Positions 9,197-19,245 of a stretch of DNA of 64,000 nucleotides are shown here, in pieces. The position numbers and the translations under genes were made by a program. A model generated the notes under the pieces. It did not search any database and was not told the DNA's origin. It was given only the letters and a program-made list of their open reading frames with translations. The stretch is from Chloroflexota bacterium (GTDB lineage Bacteria; Chloroflexota; Anaerolineae; UBA2200), in assembly GCA_014360905.1 (NCBI GenBank), contig JACIWW010000014.1:1-64000 (forward strand), written 5' to 3'. Numbering within the stretch: position 1 is the first letter of the stretch; every line of letters starts with the position of its first letter.

Positions 9197-9215
9197 GGGG
9201 ATGATTGGAGGTAAA

Positions 9216-10553
9216 ATGGACGAACGAGCAAAGGAGATTATGGCTAGGGCAGAGGCAGACCGCGTGTCTTTCATCAGCCTGCAATTTACCGATCTCTTTG
9301 GCACGGTCAAGAATGTGACTATTCCGGTGAATAGGTTAGCAGCGGCGCTAGAGCACGGGATCAATTTTGATGGGTCATCTATCGAGGGCTTTGCACGAAT
9401 CTGCGAAAGCGATATGATCCTTCATCCCGACTTTGGCACCTACAGTGTATTGCCCTGGACTGCTGAGCATGAGCGGACAGCGCGGCTTATTTGCGATGTG
9501 TATGACACAGAGGGGCAACCGTTTGCGGGAGATCCTCGCCATATACTCAAACGAGCTTTATCCCAAGCACGAGAGATGGGATTCACATACAATACCGGGC
9601 CTGAAGTGGAATTCTTTTTGTTCAAATTGGATGGCAAGCCGAGCCCAGTTCCTCAAGACGTAGGTAGTTATTTCGACTTCTCGCCCCGAGATCTTGCCTC
9701 TCAAGTGCGCAATCAGATAGCGTTGGACTTGCAGGCAATGAGCATTGAGGTAGAGGCTACACATCATGAAGTTGCACCAGGACAGCATGAGGTTGATTTC
9801 CGTTATACGGATGCCTTGGCAAGCGCTGACGCTGTGGTTACTTTGCGCTACACGATCAAAGCAGTTGCTCAGAGCCAGGGCCTTTATGCCACATTCATGC
9901 CCAAACCCCTGTTTGGTGTGAATGGTTCAGGGATGCATACCCATCAGAGCCTATACACCTTGGACGGGCGCAATGCCTTCTATGATCCCGATGACCCCTA
10001 CTATTTGTCGCGGTTGGCCTACAATTTCATTGCCGGGCAAATGGCACACGCCCGTGCTCTGGCTGCAATCGTGGCACCCACGGTGAATTCATACAAACGG
10101 TTAGTTCCAGGTTATGAGGCTCCTGTGTACATCTGCTGGGGACGGATTAACCGCTCGGCGTTGATCCGCATCCCTGCTCCTCTGCCTGGCATGGCGCAGC
10201 ACTCCGCGCGCTGCGAATTGCGCTGCCCCGATCCCAGCGCTAATCCCTACTTGGCGTTTGCAGCAATGTTGGTGGCTGGTTTGGATGGCATTCGCCGTGA
10301 CCTGATGCCTCCGCCACCGGTTGAAGAGAATGTCTATGAATTCGATTCACTGCAGTTGCGCTCGCACGAGATCGCTTCGCTGCCGGGCACTTTGGAAGAA
10401 GCGCTGCAGGAACTGGAGCGGGATCAAGTCATCGCAGAGGCATTGGGTGAACACACATTCCGCCGTTATCTGGATGTAAAGCGCCTCGAATGGGATGAAT
10501 ATCGCATCCAAGTCACGCCGTGGGAGTTGGACCGCTATTTGGCTTCCCTGTAA
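9216..10553 (+). CDS. glnA: Glutamine synthetase, type I
   Basis: This is the ATP-dependent enzyme that joins ammonia to glutamate. At about 445 residues it fits the short GSI-alpha class found in Firmicutes, Thermotogae and Chloroflexota, which lacks the adenylylation insertion. Visible motifs include NFDGSSIEGF near residue 50, the metal-ligand segment EVAPGQHEVDFRY near residue 190, the ammonium/ATP region NGSGMHTHQSL near 245 and the glutamate-binding KRLVPGYEAPV near 300. GGAGG (9207-9211) fixes the ATG at 9216; a longer open frame from 9162 runs through the leader hairpin and is not used. It has its own promoter. No glnB or glnR gene is adjacent. Confidence 0.95.
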   Translation: MDERAKEIMARAEADRVSFISLQFTDLFGTVKNVTIPVNRLAAALEHGINFDGSSIEGFARICESDMILHPDFGTYSVLPWTAEHERTARLICDVYDTEGQPFAGDPRHILKRALSQAREMGFTYNTGPEVEFFLFKLDGKPSPVPQDVGSYFDFSPRDLASQVRNQIALDLQAMSIEVEATHHEVAPGQHEVDFRYTDALASADAVVTLRYTIKAVAQSQGLYATFMPKPLFGVNGSGMHTHQSLYTLDGRNAFYDPDDPYYLSRLAYNFIAGQMAHARALAAIVAPTVNSYKRLVPGYEAPVYICWGRINRSALIRIPAPLPGMAQHSARCELRCPDPSANPYLAFAAMLVAGLDGIRRDLMPPPPVEENVYEFDSLQLRSHEIASLPGTLEEALQELERDQVIAEALGEHTFRRYLDVKRLEWDEYRIQVTPWELDRYLASL

Positions 10554-10602
10554 GACCTCTGATTGGGATGCGTGCCTGGAGAGCAGCATCTTTTGCAGGC
10601 AA

Positions 10603-11253
10603 CTAGGATTTTGTGAGAGATTGAGCCATTTCCAGCAGAGTGAGGAATTCAGCGAGGATCATCGCGGTAGCTCCCCAGACTTTGTATGAAGCAACTTGAT
10701 AAATGGGGACTTCAAATCTCTGGTTATCGCGAAAGTGCGTTTCCACCCGCCGTGTCGAAGGTTCGAGCAGAAGATCCAGAGGAACCTCGATAACCTCCGT
10801 CACTTCGTTTAGGTCAGGCCGCAGGGAGAAGGCTTGCTTGGCATAGCCGACATAAGGGTACACGCAGAAGCGACTGGATGGGATATACAATGGCGTAAGC
10901 GCTCCTAACACTTCGATGGCTTGTTCGGGGATGCCCAATTCCTCGCAAGTTTCGCGCAGCGCAGTATCTGCGAAAGTCTCATCCTGAGGTTCGCGCGCAC
11001 CACCTGGCAGGGAGATCTGCCCTTTGTGCAATTCCACTGTCTGCGTGCGGCAGGTAAGGGGCAGGACAAGACTGCCCTCTTTTTCATACAGCAGCGCCAG
11101 GACAGCGCCTTCGCGCGGGCATGGATTGGGCAGGTCTGGCTGATCCCCCGGCCGCGGACGAACGGCCATGGTTTGTTGCGCTGCACGTCCAGGAAGCGGA
11201 AGCTGCATTGCCGCGCGGACTGCTTCTATCGCGATGGGTTGTAGCCTCGCCAT
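10603..11253 (-). CDS. NUDIX hydrolase, CoA-pyrophosphatase type
   Basis: The protein of about 216 residues has a complete Nudix box near residue 100 (GGAREPQDETFADTALRETC then EELG). The short UPF0035-like segment SLPGG just before it is typical of NudL/NUDT7-type CoA pyrophosphatases, which cleave CoA or acyl-CoA to 4'-phosphopantetheine derivatives and 3',5'-ADP. The C-terminal sequence containing YKVWGATAMIL also fits that subgroup. No Shine-Dalgarno sequence precedes the ATG at 11253, and the promoter places transcription start at or next to it, so the mRNA is probably leaderless. CoA as substrate is inferred from the subgroup. Confidence 0.82.
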   Translation of the reverse strand: MARLQPIAIEAVRAAMQLPLPGRAAQQTMAVRPRPGDQPDLPNPCPREGAVLALLYEKEGSLVLPLTCRTQTVELHKGQISLPGGAREPQDETFADTALRETCEELGIPEQAIEVLGALTPLYIPSSRFCVYPYVGYAKQAFSLRPDLNEVTEVIEVPLDLLLEPSTRRVETHFRDNQRFEVPIYQVASYKVWGATAMILAEFLTLLEMAQSLTKS

Positions 11254-11260
11254 AAGTAAT

Positions 11261-11289
11261 ATTTTACTAGCGATAGGGGATTTGCACAA
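11261..11289 (-). promoter_or_regulatory. Promoter of the NUDIX gene, leaderless
   Basis: Minus strand: TTGTGC (11284-11289), 17-bp spacer, TAAAAT (11261-11266). The ATG begins seven bases past the -10, which is where transcription would start. Confidence 0.6.
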
Positions 11290-11327
11290 AACAACTATGG
11301 CCCTTGCATGTCATATTCCTGCACGTA

Positions 11328-11336
11328 TGCTATAAT
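11328..11336 (+). promoter_or_regulatory. Extended -10 promoter for the zinc-ribbon gene
   Basis: TGC followed by a perfect TATAAT (11331-11336). No good -35 is seen at 16-18 bp, as is common for extended -10 promoters. Confidence 0.55.
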
Positions 11337-11409
11337 CCATGCCGACAGGCTGAACACGGGCTTTCGCACTGAGCTCTATTTGGATGCTCTTGCCCGTCGT
11401 ATCGGATGA

Positions 11410-12126
11410 ATGACGATGAATTTCATTGGATGGGTAATCGTTTTGGCTGTACTCTGGTTGGTACTGACTGGTGGGCTAGCATATAGCGATGCGCGTCATC
11501 TGGGAGTCAACCACACTGCGGCATTCCGTCTGGCTATTGCTGCTCTGTTGCGTCCGCAGGTTTATTGGTATCAGGAACGAGTGCAATACCTACCTTCTGC
11601 AGAGCGCTCTCGTTTGCAGATGAAGGAGGCGCGACGGCTTGGCTTGCAAAAAGTGGATAACCTGCGCTGCCCACTTTGTGGGGCGGAAATAGAGCAAGCC
11701 TGGGCCCTTGACCCAAGCAGACGCCTGACAGTGCGCAAACGTCCCACTGCTTGCCCAAGATGTGACTTCCGCCTCGATTCCTGTCGTCACTGTCTCCATT
11801 TCAAGGCAGATAGTGGCCTGATGCATGGTGATGACTGGACCCAGGGGCGCTGCACAGCTCATAAAGCCGTACAACCTGTTGAGGAATTCTGCCCACCTAG
11901 TGTGACTCGAGAATTGCAGAAGCGCGGTTATACCCATTTACCTGCACCAATGCGCATTGTGGATTCCTATGTGCCTTTGGAAAACTGCTCAGCCTTCGTC
12001 TTCGATGAGCATCGCCTTAGGGCGAATGGTGTACATTGTCCTGGCCTTAGGCAGCGGGGGCTGTTAGACAGGACTGCAAATGACCCAGTATCGTGCTCTA
12101 CCAGTGACAATGCTTGGCTGGTGTAA
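11410..12126 (+). CDS. Membrane-anchored zinc-ribbon protein, function unknown
   Basis: I do not recognise a named family. The 238-residue protein begins with one membrane helix (residues 5-25) and is otherwise cytoplasmic or external. It carries two zinc-ribbon-like knuckle pairs between residues 85 and 140: CPLC paired with CPRC, then a further CRHC with a later cysteine in RCTAH. The last 60 residues are of mixed composition. The start is taken at the first ATG; an ATG six bases later is equally possible and neither has a strong ribosome site. The stop lies 17 bases before the truD start, so the two are probably co-transcribed. Confidence 0.6.
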   Translation: MTMNFIGWVIVLAVLWLVLTGGLAYSDARHLGVNHTAAFRLAIAALLRPQVYWYQERVQYLPSAERSRLQMKEARRLGLQKVDNLRCPLCGAEIEQAWALDPSRRLTVRKRPTACPRCDFRLDSCRHCLHFKADSGLMHGDDWTQGRCTAHKAVQPVEEFCPPSVTRELQKRGYTHLPAPMRIVDSYVPLENCSAFVFDEHRLRANGVHCPGLRQRGLLDRTANDPVSCSTSDNAWLV

Positions 12127-12143
12127 GAGAGGAGCCTCTTGGC

Positions 12144-13337
12144 ATGCGCATTAAATCTTCTCTAGAGGATTTCATCGTCGAGGAAATAATCGTTCTGCCG
12201 ATTCAACCCGATGGTGTGTATACCTTATATCGTCTGTACAAGCGTGGGATTACCACTCTGCAAGCCCAAACGCAGCTAGCTTCTCTATTGGGGGTGCCTC
12301 GTTCAGCTGTAGCGTTTCCGGCGCTGAAGGATAAGAATGCCCAGGCTACACAATATGGCACAGTGAAGGGAAGCCACCCGTCTCAAGTACAAGGAGCGGG
12401 ATTCCGTGTCGAGCGAGTAGGGATGAGCGTACGTCCTCTTTCACCGCGGGACCTCATCGGCAACCGCTTTACCATTGTCTTGAGGGATTTATCGCCGAAA
12501 CAGGCTGCGGACATTCCCGGGCGGGTGGCACGTGTGCAGCGCTTTGGTTTCCCCAACTACTTTGATGAGCAACGGTTTGGTTCGTATGCTGCAGGCCAAG
12601 ATTGGGCAGGCAAACGCATTCTTTTGCGCGACGCAGAAGGCGCATTGCGTGCCCATTTGGCAGAACCGTTTGCGGGAGATCCACCTCAGGTGCGGACGTT
12701 CAAGGCAAAAGTGCAGCATCATTGGGGTGAATGGGCAGAACTGCTAAAAGAGGCACCGAAACCTTCCAATTTCCGCAGCGTCTTGACTTTCTTGGTGGAT
12801 CACCCGCAGGACTATCGCAAGGCGTTGAATTTGGTCACGCCGCGCGTGCTTTCCTTATACCTGGCAGCATACACAAGCCTGCTGTGGAATCGCCTGGCGG
12901 CACGCTACTTGTGCGCTCTTCGAGATGAGGGTAACGTACAGCTTAGCGGCCAGTTGAGCGTGGCTGGTGAGCTGTTGCCATTCCATGACGAATTACCAGG
13001 GATGTATCTGGAGCAATTGAAGGCAGTACGCGTGCCACTGTTTCATCATCGCATGGTCACAACTGATCCCAAAATAGCAGCCATCAGTGAAGCCATTTTG
13101 GCTGAGGAGGGCATCCGTCGTGAGGATCTCAAGTCTCGTCTGCTACATCGAGCATATTTGCCACGCGGTGTCCGTTCATTGTTGGCTTTTCCCAGTGAGG
13201 CGACCGTTGGTGAGATGAAGAGCGATGACGCAACACCGAACCGCTACAAGCGGACGATTTCATTCATCCTGCCGCCTGGCAGTTATGCCACCCTAATGCT
13301 CAAGGTCTTAGCGAGGGGCGAATCCATCACGGTGTGA
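12144..13337 (+). CDS. truD: tRNA pseudouridine(13) synthase TruD
   Basis: TruD converts uridine 13 of certain tRNAs to pseudouridine. In this 397-residue protein the catalytic Asp is expected in the FPALKDKNA segment near residue 60, matching the KD(R/K) motif of the family. Other landmarks are the [15 protein letters not shown] motif near 140, the insertion (TRUD) domain in the middle and a C-terminal [17 protein letters not shown] block typical of TruD. The ATG at 12144 has AGAGGAG ten bases upstream; a TTG at 12114 would overlap the preceding gene. The family is patchily distributed in bacteria and commoner in archaea and eukaryotes (Pus7). Confidence 0.93.
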   Translation: MRIKSSLEDFIVEEIIVLPIQPDGVYTLYRLYKRGITTLQAQTQLASLLGVPRSAVAFPALKDKNAQATQYGTVKGSHPSQVQGAGFRVERVGMSVRPLSPRDLIGNRFTIVLRDLSPKQAADIPGRVARVQRFGFPNYFDEQRFGSYAAGQDWAGKRILLRDAEGALRAHLAEPFAGDPPQVRTFKAKVQHHWGEWAELLKEAPKPSNFRSVLTFLVDHPQDYRKALNLVTPRVLSLYLAAYTSLLWNRLAARYLCALRDEGNVQLSGQLSVAGELLPFHDELPGMYLEQLKAVRVPLFHHRMVTTDPKIAAISEAILAEEGIRREDLKSRLLHRAYLPRGVRSLLAFPSEATVGEMKSDDATPNRYKRTISFILPPGSYATLMLKVLARGESITV

Positions 13338-13434
13338 CTTCAGCATTGCGAAGCAACGAAAAGTATGCTTCTGGCCTATACTGTGGACTAGCACAATAAC
13401 ATACATTGCTCAATATCGAAAGGGGATACCAACT

Positions 13435-15444
13435 ATGCAAGATCTCGATCTAGACCAGCTGTGCATTAACACCATTCGCACTCTGTCCATGGATGCAGTG
13501 GAAAAGGCCAAGTCAGGCCATCCAGGCATGCCCATGGGAGCGGCAGCAATGGCTTACGTACTTTGGACGCGCTTTCTCAAGCACAATCCAGCCGATCCAA
13601 CCTGGCCAGACCGCGACCGTTTTGTGCTCTCAGCAGGTCATGGCTGCATGCTGCTCTATAGCTTGCTGCATCTGACTGGCTATGATTTGCCTCTTGACGA
13701 ATTGAAACAGTTCCGTCAATGGGGAAGCCGCACGCCCGGACACAGCGAGTACGGCAGGACGCCGGGTGTGGAGACCACCACTGGCCCGCTAGGGCAGGGT
13801 TTTGCCACTGGCGTAGGCATGGCCATCGCTGAACGCATGTTGGCAGCACACTTCAATCGCCCAGGGCATACGATCGTAGGCCATTATACCTATGCCATTG
13901 TCAGCGATGGCGATTTGATGGAGGGGGTGGCGTCGGAAGCCGCTTCTCTGGCAGGGCATTTGCGTCTGGGCAAATTGATTTACCTCTATGATGACAACAA
14001 AATTACTATTGAGGGCTCCACTGATTTGGCTTTTACTGAAAATGTGGCCCGTCGTTTTGAAGCCTATGGATGGCATGTGCAACGGGTAGATGGCAATGAC
14101 GTGAACGCTTTGGAGGCCGCTTTGCGCGCTGCGCAGGCTGAGCTAGAACGCCCCTCCTTAATCATTGCTCGTACGCATATTGCCTATGGCAGCCCCAACA
14201 AGCAGGATACGGCAGAGGCTCACGGCGCACCTCTAGGTGAGGAAGAGATCCGACTGACCAAGAAGGCGCTTGGTTGGCCTACTGATGAGCCTTTCTATAT
14301 CCCCGAAGCGGCATTGGCTCACTTCCGCCGTGCCTTGGAGACGGGCTCTGCCGCGCAAGCGGCATGGCAGGCTCGGTTTGCTGCCTATGAAAATGCCTAT
14401 CCAGAGTTGGCTGCAGAGTGGCGGCGCGTTATGCGCGGCGAGCTTCCCGAGGGTTGGGAGAGGCATCTCCCCAACTTTGACCCATCGACAGGACCTGTAG
14501 CCACCCGCGAGGCTTCGGGCAAAGTGCTGAATGCTCTGGCCCCACATATCCCGGAATTGGTGGGGGGTTCAGCCGACCTGGCTCCGTCCAATTTGACCTA
14601 TCTGGCTGGCATGGGAAATTTTCAGGCTGCCAATCGCGGTGGGCGCAATCTGCATTTCGGTGTGCGCGAACACGCCATGGGAGCCATTCTGAGCGGCATG
14701 GCTTTGCATGGCGGGCTCAGACCCTATGGAGGCACATTTCTCGTTTTCTCTGATTACATGCGCCCGGCCATACGCCTAGCGGCATTGATGGAATTGCCCG
14801 TAATCTATGTCTTCACCCATGACAGCATCGGCTTAGGCGAAGATGGGCCCACGCATCAGCCGGTGGAGCACTTGGCCTCTTTGCGCGCGATGCCCCATCT
14901 CACTGTAATCCGCCCAGCGGATGCTACAGAGACTGTCGTGGCCTGGAAAGTGGCATTACAGCATCGCACCGGACCAGTGGCACTTGCTCTGAGTCGGCAG
15001 AAATTGCCCATCATAGACCGTAGCACATACGCCGCGGCGGATGGCTTGGCGCTAGGCGCGTATGTTTTGGCTGATGCAGGCTCAGGCAACGTGGATCTCA
15101 TCCTAATTGCTACGGGCTCTGAGGTCTCGCTGGCACTAGAGGCACAGAAGAGGCTGGAGCAACAGGGTATTGGGACACGGGTTGTGAGCATGCCCAGTTG
15201 GGAGTTGTTCGAGGCGCAACCACAGGAGTACCGGGAGGCAGTGCTGCCTCCACACATTACGGCACGGTTGGCGATTGAAGCCGGTGTTGCTCAAGGCTGG
15301 TGCCGTTATGTCGGGGAGAGAGGCACCGTGCTGAGCATCGAGTGCTTTGGCGCATCAGCGCCGTACAAGGTGCTGTTCCAGAAGTATGGCTTTACGGTAG
15401 AGAACGTGGTGGAACACGCGCTGGATGTGCTGAAAAGAGACTAA
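13435..15444 (+). CDS. tkt: Transketolase
   Basis: This 669-residue, thiamine-diphosphate-dependent enzyme moves two-carbon units in the non-oxidative pentose phosphate pathway. The N-terminal ThDP domain carries [13 protein letters not shown]-like residues near 25 and the ThDP motif starting at SDGDLMEG near 155. The central pyrimidine-binding domain has the FVFSDY-like segment [16 protein letters not shown] near 440 and [11 protein letters not shown] near 465. The C-terminal domain is complete. AAAGGGG at good spacing fixes the ATG. The 97-base upstream gap contains a TATACT at 13377-13382 but no convincing -35. The stop codon overlaps that of the convergent GH31 gene by two bases. Confidence 0.96.
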   Translation: MQDLDLDQLCINTIRTLSMDAVEKAKSGHPGMPMGAAAMAYVLWTRFLKHNPADPTWPDRDRFVLSAGHGCMLLYSLLHLTGYDLPLDELKQFRQWGSRTPGHSEYGRTPGVETTTGPLGQGFATGVGMAIAERMLAAHFNRPGHTIVGHYTYAIVSDGDLMEGVASEAASLAGHLRLGKLIYLYDDNKITIEGSTDLAFTENVARRFEAYGWHVQRVDGNDVNALEAALRAAQAELERPSLIIARTHIAYGSPNKQDTAEAHGAPLGEEEIRLTKKALGWPTDEPFYIPEAALAHFRRALETGSAAQAAWQARFAAYENAYPELAAEWRRVMRGELPEGWERHLPNFDPSTGPVATREASGKVLNALAPHIPELVGGSADLAPSNLTYLAGMGNFQAANRGGRNLHFGVREHAMGAILSGMALHGGLRPYGGTFLVFSDYMRPAIRLAALMELPVIYVFTHDSIGLGEDGPTHQPVEHLASLRAMPHLTVIRPADATETVVAWKVALQHRTGPVALALSRQKLPIIDRSTYAAADGLALGAYVLADAGSGNVDLILIATGSEVSLALEAQKRLEQQGIGTRVVSMPSWELFEAQPQEYREAVLPPHITARLAIEAGVAQGWCRYVGERGTVLSIECFGASAPYKVLFQKYGFTVENVVEHALDVLKRD

Positions 15445-17999
15445 TCTATTCCCATCGTATGCACCTCACCGCTCTCGAAGTGCAAGGTATGGCTGACTTC
15501 ATCCCATAACCAATTTGACACAGGCTTGCCATCGGCTAGCACTTGCTTGGGTGGATGAGGCAAGCTGTGAACATGCCATTCCCAGCGGGAGTAGTCAGGG
15601 CGGTATAGTCCCTGCACATAGCGGGTGATGCTCAGGGCACCCTCTCTCCTGCGCTGGCATTCAAAAGTGGTTATTCGGTATTCGCCGCGCTGATATGCCA
15701 GGCTGTGGCCATCATCCTCGTAGAGCCAGCTCCTCCCGTCACCCGGATAGACGTGCAGGATGAGCTGATCCACAGGGCGTTCGTCCGTATGCTGCATAAG
15801 GGGCCAGGTGGGCAGTACGGTACCAGCGCGCACGAACACAGGGATGCGTTCCAGTGGGGCCGAAACAGCCATGGTCTTCGGTCCTCCATGCCGCTCATCG
15901 GTCCAGAAGTCAAACCACTCCCCTGCCGGCAAATAGACCTGGCGGGAGGTTGTCTGCGGTATGCAGATAGGGGCGACAAGCAGCGCATCCCCGCAGAGGA
16001 ATTCATCGTCGAGCGAGTAGGTGCGCGTGTCCTCGGGATAGGACAGCACCAAGGGGCGAGCGATGGGCAATCCGCTTTGTGCGCATTGCCAGGTGGCCGT
16101 ATATAGATAGGGCAACAAGCGATAGCGCAACTCGATGGCACTGCGGTTCAGGCTCAGGTATGGCTCCCCGTAAGTCCAAGGCTCCTGGGCGCGACTCCAA
16201 AGGGAAGCATGGTTGCGGAAAAAGGGCAGAAAGGTGCCCATCTGCATCCAGCGCACGAGCAATTCCGCATCTGCCCCGCCAGAAAATCCCCCAACATCGG
16301 CGCCGGTAAAAGCCAACCCAGAGAGTCCTAACCCCATCACCATGGGCATGGTCAGGCGCAAGTGTTCCCAAGTACTTAGGTTGTCACCAGTCCAGGAAAG
16401 CGCATAGCGCTGCACCCCAGCCCAACCAGAACGAGTGAGCACAAAGGGGCGCTGGTCGGGCTGCAAACGCTGCAGCCCCTCTGCGGTGGCACGAACCATC
16501 TGCATGCCGTATACATTGTGTGCCTGGCGATGATCCGTTCCCTGTCCTTCCCAATCGTGGCGCACGCAGCCAGCTAGGGTATCGCCTTTCGGGCCGGTGA
16601 TGGTAGGCTCGTTCATATCGTTCCAGATACCATCCACGCCTGCCTGCACTAGTGAAGCATAAAGGTTTCCCCACCACTCGCGGACACGAGGATTGGTGAA
16701 ATCAGGAAAGTAGGATTCGCCTGGCCATACTGGTCCACCAGCGGGCGAGCCATCTGGATAGGTGCAGAACAAGCCTTTGGCAAGTCCCTCGCTGCATACA
16801 GAGTAATGGCGGTCTGCTTTGATGCCACAATCAATGATCACTACCACTTTGAAGCCCTGGTTGTGCAAATCAGCCAGCAGTGCGGAAGGATCTGGGAAAC
16901 GTACTGGATCCCAGGTGAAGCAGCGATAACCATCCATGTAGTGGATATCTAGGTAGATGGCGTCGCAGGGAATGCGATGCTCCCGACAAAGGCGTGCAAT
17001 CTCCCGCACTCTTGCATCGGGATAATAACTCCAACGGCTCTGATGATAGCCAAGTGCCCATAGCGGTGGAAGGGACATGCGGCCTGTTAGCTCTGTGTAA
17101 CGCTCTAGAATAGTAGTGAAAGACGGGCTGAAGAAGAAATAATAGCACAGTTCGCCACCATCTGCCTGATAGATTATCTCATTAGGCTGGCTTTCGCCAA
17201 CGTCGAAACGTGCACGATAACTGTTGTCGTAGAAAATGCCATAGCCCTGTCCATCTTGCCATCCAATGTAGAATGGGATATTGAGGTAGATAGGCTCATC
17301 AGCGGGGCCATAGTTCTGCGGGTCAATGTTCCATATGACATAACTATGTCCGCGTCGGTCTAGTGGAAAGGCTTTCTCTCCCAAGCCATAGATGTGCTCA
17401 TCGGGTGCAAGCCTAGCAAAGCGAGCGACCTTGCTCCCTTGCCAACCTAGGCCAGCGGTATCCGCGTGGATAAGCTGCCCCTGCGCATCGTAGAAAGATA
17501 AGCGGCAGGGTTGTTTCACAATGCGGCATGATATGCGCTCGGTACGTATCTCGATATCTTTCTCTGTCTCCAGCAGCGTGTAGGGGACTGGCAGCCACTC
17601 TCTATCTGGTTTCGCCACTGCATACGAGTTGAGCGGTGCAAAGTTGCCGGTTGGGCTCACCCGTACACGTACCAGGTCTGCAGCCAGGATGGTAATCTCG
17701 AGCACAGCGTTTTGGCAGTGGATCTGTACCGTTTGCTTTTCCTGGCAGTGGGAGAGGACATCCCCAAGCAGCACGAAATCCTGAGCATGCAATGGCGCTT
17801 CTGTAGTTGGCCTACGAAGCGCAGCAATCAAGCCAGCAAGTCCACGCAGCACAGAGCCGCGGTCATCACCCGTGCTGAACTTGGCTTCATAGTAGATGCG
17901 GCGCAGTGGATAGAGGGCGGATTGGACAGTCCGTCTAAAGCCAATGGTACGTATGCCCCGAAGGACATGAGCAATAGGGTTCTTTTGTGTTGTCGGCAC
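15441..17999 (-). CDS. GH31 alpha-glucosidase
   Basis: This 852-residue family 31 glycoside hydrolase probably releases glucose from the non-reducing ends of alpha-glucans or oligosaccharides. The catalytic nucleophile Asp lies in GIWNDMNEP near residue 460, and the second catalytic Asp region [12 protein letters not shown] near 565. An N-terminal beta-sandwich precedes the barrel and a C-terminal beta domain follows. No signal peptide is visible, so it is probably cytoplasmic, working with the glucan phosphorylase on maltodextrins. The GTG start has AAGGAG nine bases upstream. Alpha-xylosidase or related specificities in GH31 cannot be excluded. Confidence 0.9.
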   Translation of the reverse strand: MPTTQKNPIAHVLRGIRTIGFRRTVQSALYPLRRIYYEAKFSTGDDRGSVLRGLAGLIAALRRPTTEAPLHAQDFVLLGDVLSHCQEKQTVQIHCQNAVLEITILAADLVRVRVSPTGNFAPLNSYAVAKPDREWLPVPYTLLETEKDIEIRTERISCRIVKQPCRLSFYDAQGQLIHADTAGLGWQGSKVARFARLAPDEHIYGLGEKAFPLDRRGHSYVIWNIDPQNYGPADEPIYLNIPFYIGWQDGQGYGIFYDNSYRARFDVGESQPNEIIYQADGGELCYYFFFSPSFTTILERYTELTGRMSLPPLWALGYHQSRWSYYPDARVREIARLCREHRIPCDAIYLDIHYMDGYRCFTWDPVRFPDPSALLADLHNQGFKVVVIIDCGIKADRHYSVCSEGLAKGLFCTYPDGSPAGGPVWPGESYFPDFTNPRVREWWGNLYASLVQAGVDGIWNDMNEPTITGPKGDTLAGCVRHDWEGQGTDHRQAHNVYGMQMVRATAEGLQRLQPDQRPFVLTRSGWAGVQRYALSWTGDNLSTWEHLRLTMPMVMGLGLSGLAFTGADVGGFSGGADAELLVRWMQMGTFLPFFRNHASLWSRAQEPWTYGEPYLSLNRSAIELRYRLLPYLYTATWQCAQSGLPIARPLVLSYPEDTRTYSLDDEFLCGDALLVAPICIPQTTSRQVYLPAGEWFDFWTDERHGGPKTMAVSAPLERIPVFVRAGTVLPTWPLMQHTDERPVDQLILHVYPGDGRSWLYEDDGHSLAYQRGEYRITTFECQRRREGALSITRYVQGLYRPDYSRWEWHVHSLPHPPKQVLADGKPVSNWLWDEVSHTLHFESGEVHTMGID

Positions 18000-18105
18000 A
18001 GTGTACTGCTCCTTTTGCTGGTATCTGAGAGTGGTGCTTACTTTTTCGTCCCGACTAACTCTCGCAAGTTATTGATTGTTTGACCGTGCATGAATTTGCT
18101 GTGCG

Positions 18106-18198
18106 CTAACGTAGCACTTGCAGTAATGTGCCAAAACCATTCACAATCATGGATACACCGATGGCGAACAGTAGGAGAAATAACAAGGCTTTGCGCAT
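18106..18198 (-). CDS. Putative 30-residue membrane peptide
   Basis: This short frame lies in the 280-base gap upstream of the GH31 gene. AGGAG stands nine bases before the ATG at 18198, an ideal ribosome site. The 30-residue product has a positively charged start (MRK), one hydrophobic helix of about 18 residues (LLFLLLFAIGVSMIVNGF) and a basic end. This is the architecture of a single-span small membrane protein. No family is recognised. It is in the same orientation as the flanking metallo-hydrolase and GH31 genes and may be co-transcribed with them. Confidence 0.5.
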   Translation of the reverse strand: MRKALLFLLLFAIGVSMIVNGFGTLLQVLR

Positions 18199-18278
18199 GA
18201 TCACATACTCCTGAGTCGTAGATGATGTCGTCAGATAGAGGACGTCTCATGCAAAGAGCGAGTTCCCCCAGGATGACT

Positions 18279-19136
18279 TCAGTGGCGCTTCTTTTCTGCT
18301 GCTTTCTTGAATTCGTCGTATACGTGTTCAACGCTGCTTCTAATGCGCCGTTCGATTGCCTCACGACGCGCTGGTGGTATGCTGAAAAAGTCCTGCATCC
18401 TAACCCGGTCCACCGTTTCACGCCGGGTATAGCCATTGCGGAAACATTCATGCACTCGTTCGCGCATTTTGACAATATAGTCCGTGAGCACTTCTGTAAC
18501 TGAGGGCTCGCAAGGCTCGCCAAAGCCAGGCACAATCATCTCCACATTTTCCATTTTGCGTATCATTTCCAAGGCATGCAACCAGTTCATCGTGTCTGCT
18601 TGGGCAAGGGACGGATGTTCTCCGTTGACAACCACATCACCAGTGAAAAGGATGCGTTCCTGTGGCAGGTGAACCATGATGCTCGCGGGGGTGTGCCCTC
18701 CAGCGTAAATCAAATGAAAAACGCGCTCACCTTTGTATAGAGTCATATCTCTGGTCATGGTGAGTTCGGGTAGTACGATGCGTGCTTTAATCAGGTCAGC
18801 TACGGTGCTGAAAGAATGATCTTTCTGGTGAGTGAGGTAACGTTGTAGGAACGCCTCATCATAGCGTTGTACCTCTGCCCAAGTTTGTTGATGAGCGATA
18901 GTGACATTGGCTGGGAAGAAGCAATTGCCGAGAATGCGCTCTACTTTGTAGTCTGTGTTGATAAGGAAGGCAACCCCTTTTTTCGTTTTAGAAGCAATCT
19001 TCTTCAGCCAGTCCCAGGCATCCTTGGGCAGCATCGGGCAATCAATGAGCACTGCCCCTTCTTCAGTGACCACGCAGCCCACATTGCCTGAACGGTAGCT
19101 ATCCTCAAAGTATATTCCCTTGGCTATCTCTTGCAT
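18279..19136 (-). CDS. Metallo-beta-lactamase-fold protein with degenerate metal site
   Basis: The 285-residue protein keeps the fold's landmarks: the strand VLIDCPM near residue 30, AGGHTPAS near 167, TGDVVV near 188 and a C-terminal helical extension with many charged residues. The HxHxDH zinc motif, expected after INT near residue 60, is replaced by DYKVER. The usual final histidine segment also reads VPGFGEP, so most zinc ligands are missing. It may be inactive as a hydrolase or bind metal differently. Its role is unknown. The ATG has AAGGA seven bases upstream. The gap upstream holds three AGGTCAT repeats. Confidence 0.75.
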   Translation of the reverse strand: MQEIAKGIYFEDSYRSGNVGCVVTEEGAVLIDCPMLPKDAWDWLKKIASKTKKGVAFLINTDYKVERILGNCFFPANVTIAHQQTWAEVQRYDEAFLQRYLTHQKDHSFSTVADLIKARIVLPELTMTRDMTLYKGERVFHLIYAGGHTPASIMVHLPQERILFTGDVVVNGEHPSLAQADTMNWLHALEMIRKMENVEMIVPGFGEPCEPSVTEVLTDYIVKMRERVHECFRNGYTRRETVDRVRMQDFFSIPPARREAIERRIRSSVEHVYDEFKKAAEKKRH

Positions 19137-19188
19137 GGTGATTCCTTCATCTTGTGATGAAAATCAATTTACAGGCAGAAAACCCAGC

Positions 19189-19245
19189 AGGTCATGCGAT
19201 GATAATGACCTCGCTGCCATGGGGGATGAGCTTTTGATAGGTCAT
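19189..19245. repeat. Three AGGTCAT half-sites upstream of the MBL-fold gene
   Basis: AGGTCAT occurs at 19189-19195 and 19239-19245 on the plus strand and inverted (ATGACCT) at 19205-19211. The first two form an inverted pair with a 9-bp spacer, as expected for a dimeric regulator. The third overlaps the stop codon of the upstream alaX gene. Confidence 0.4.
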
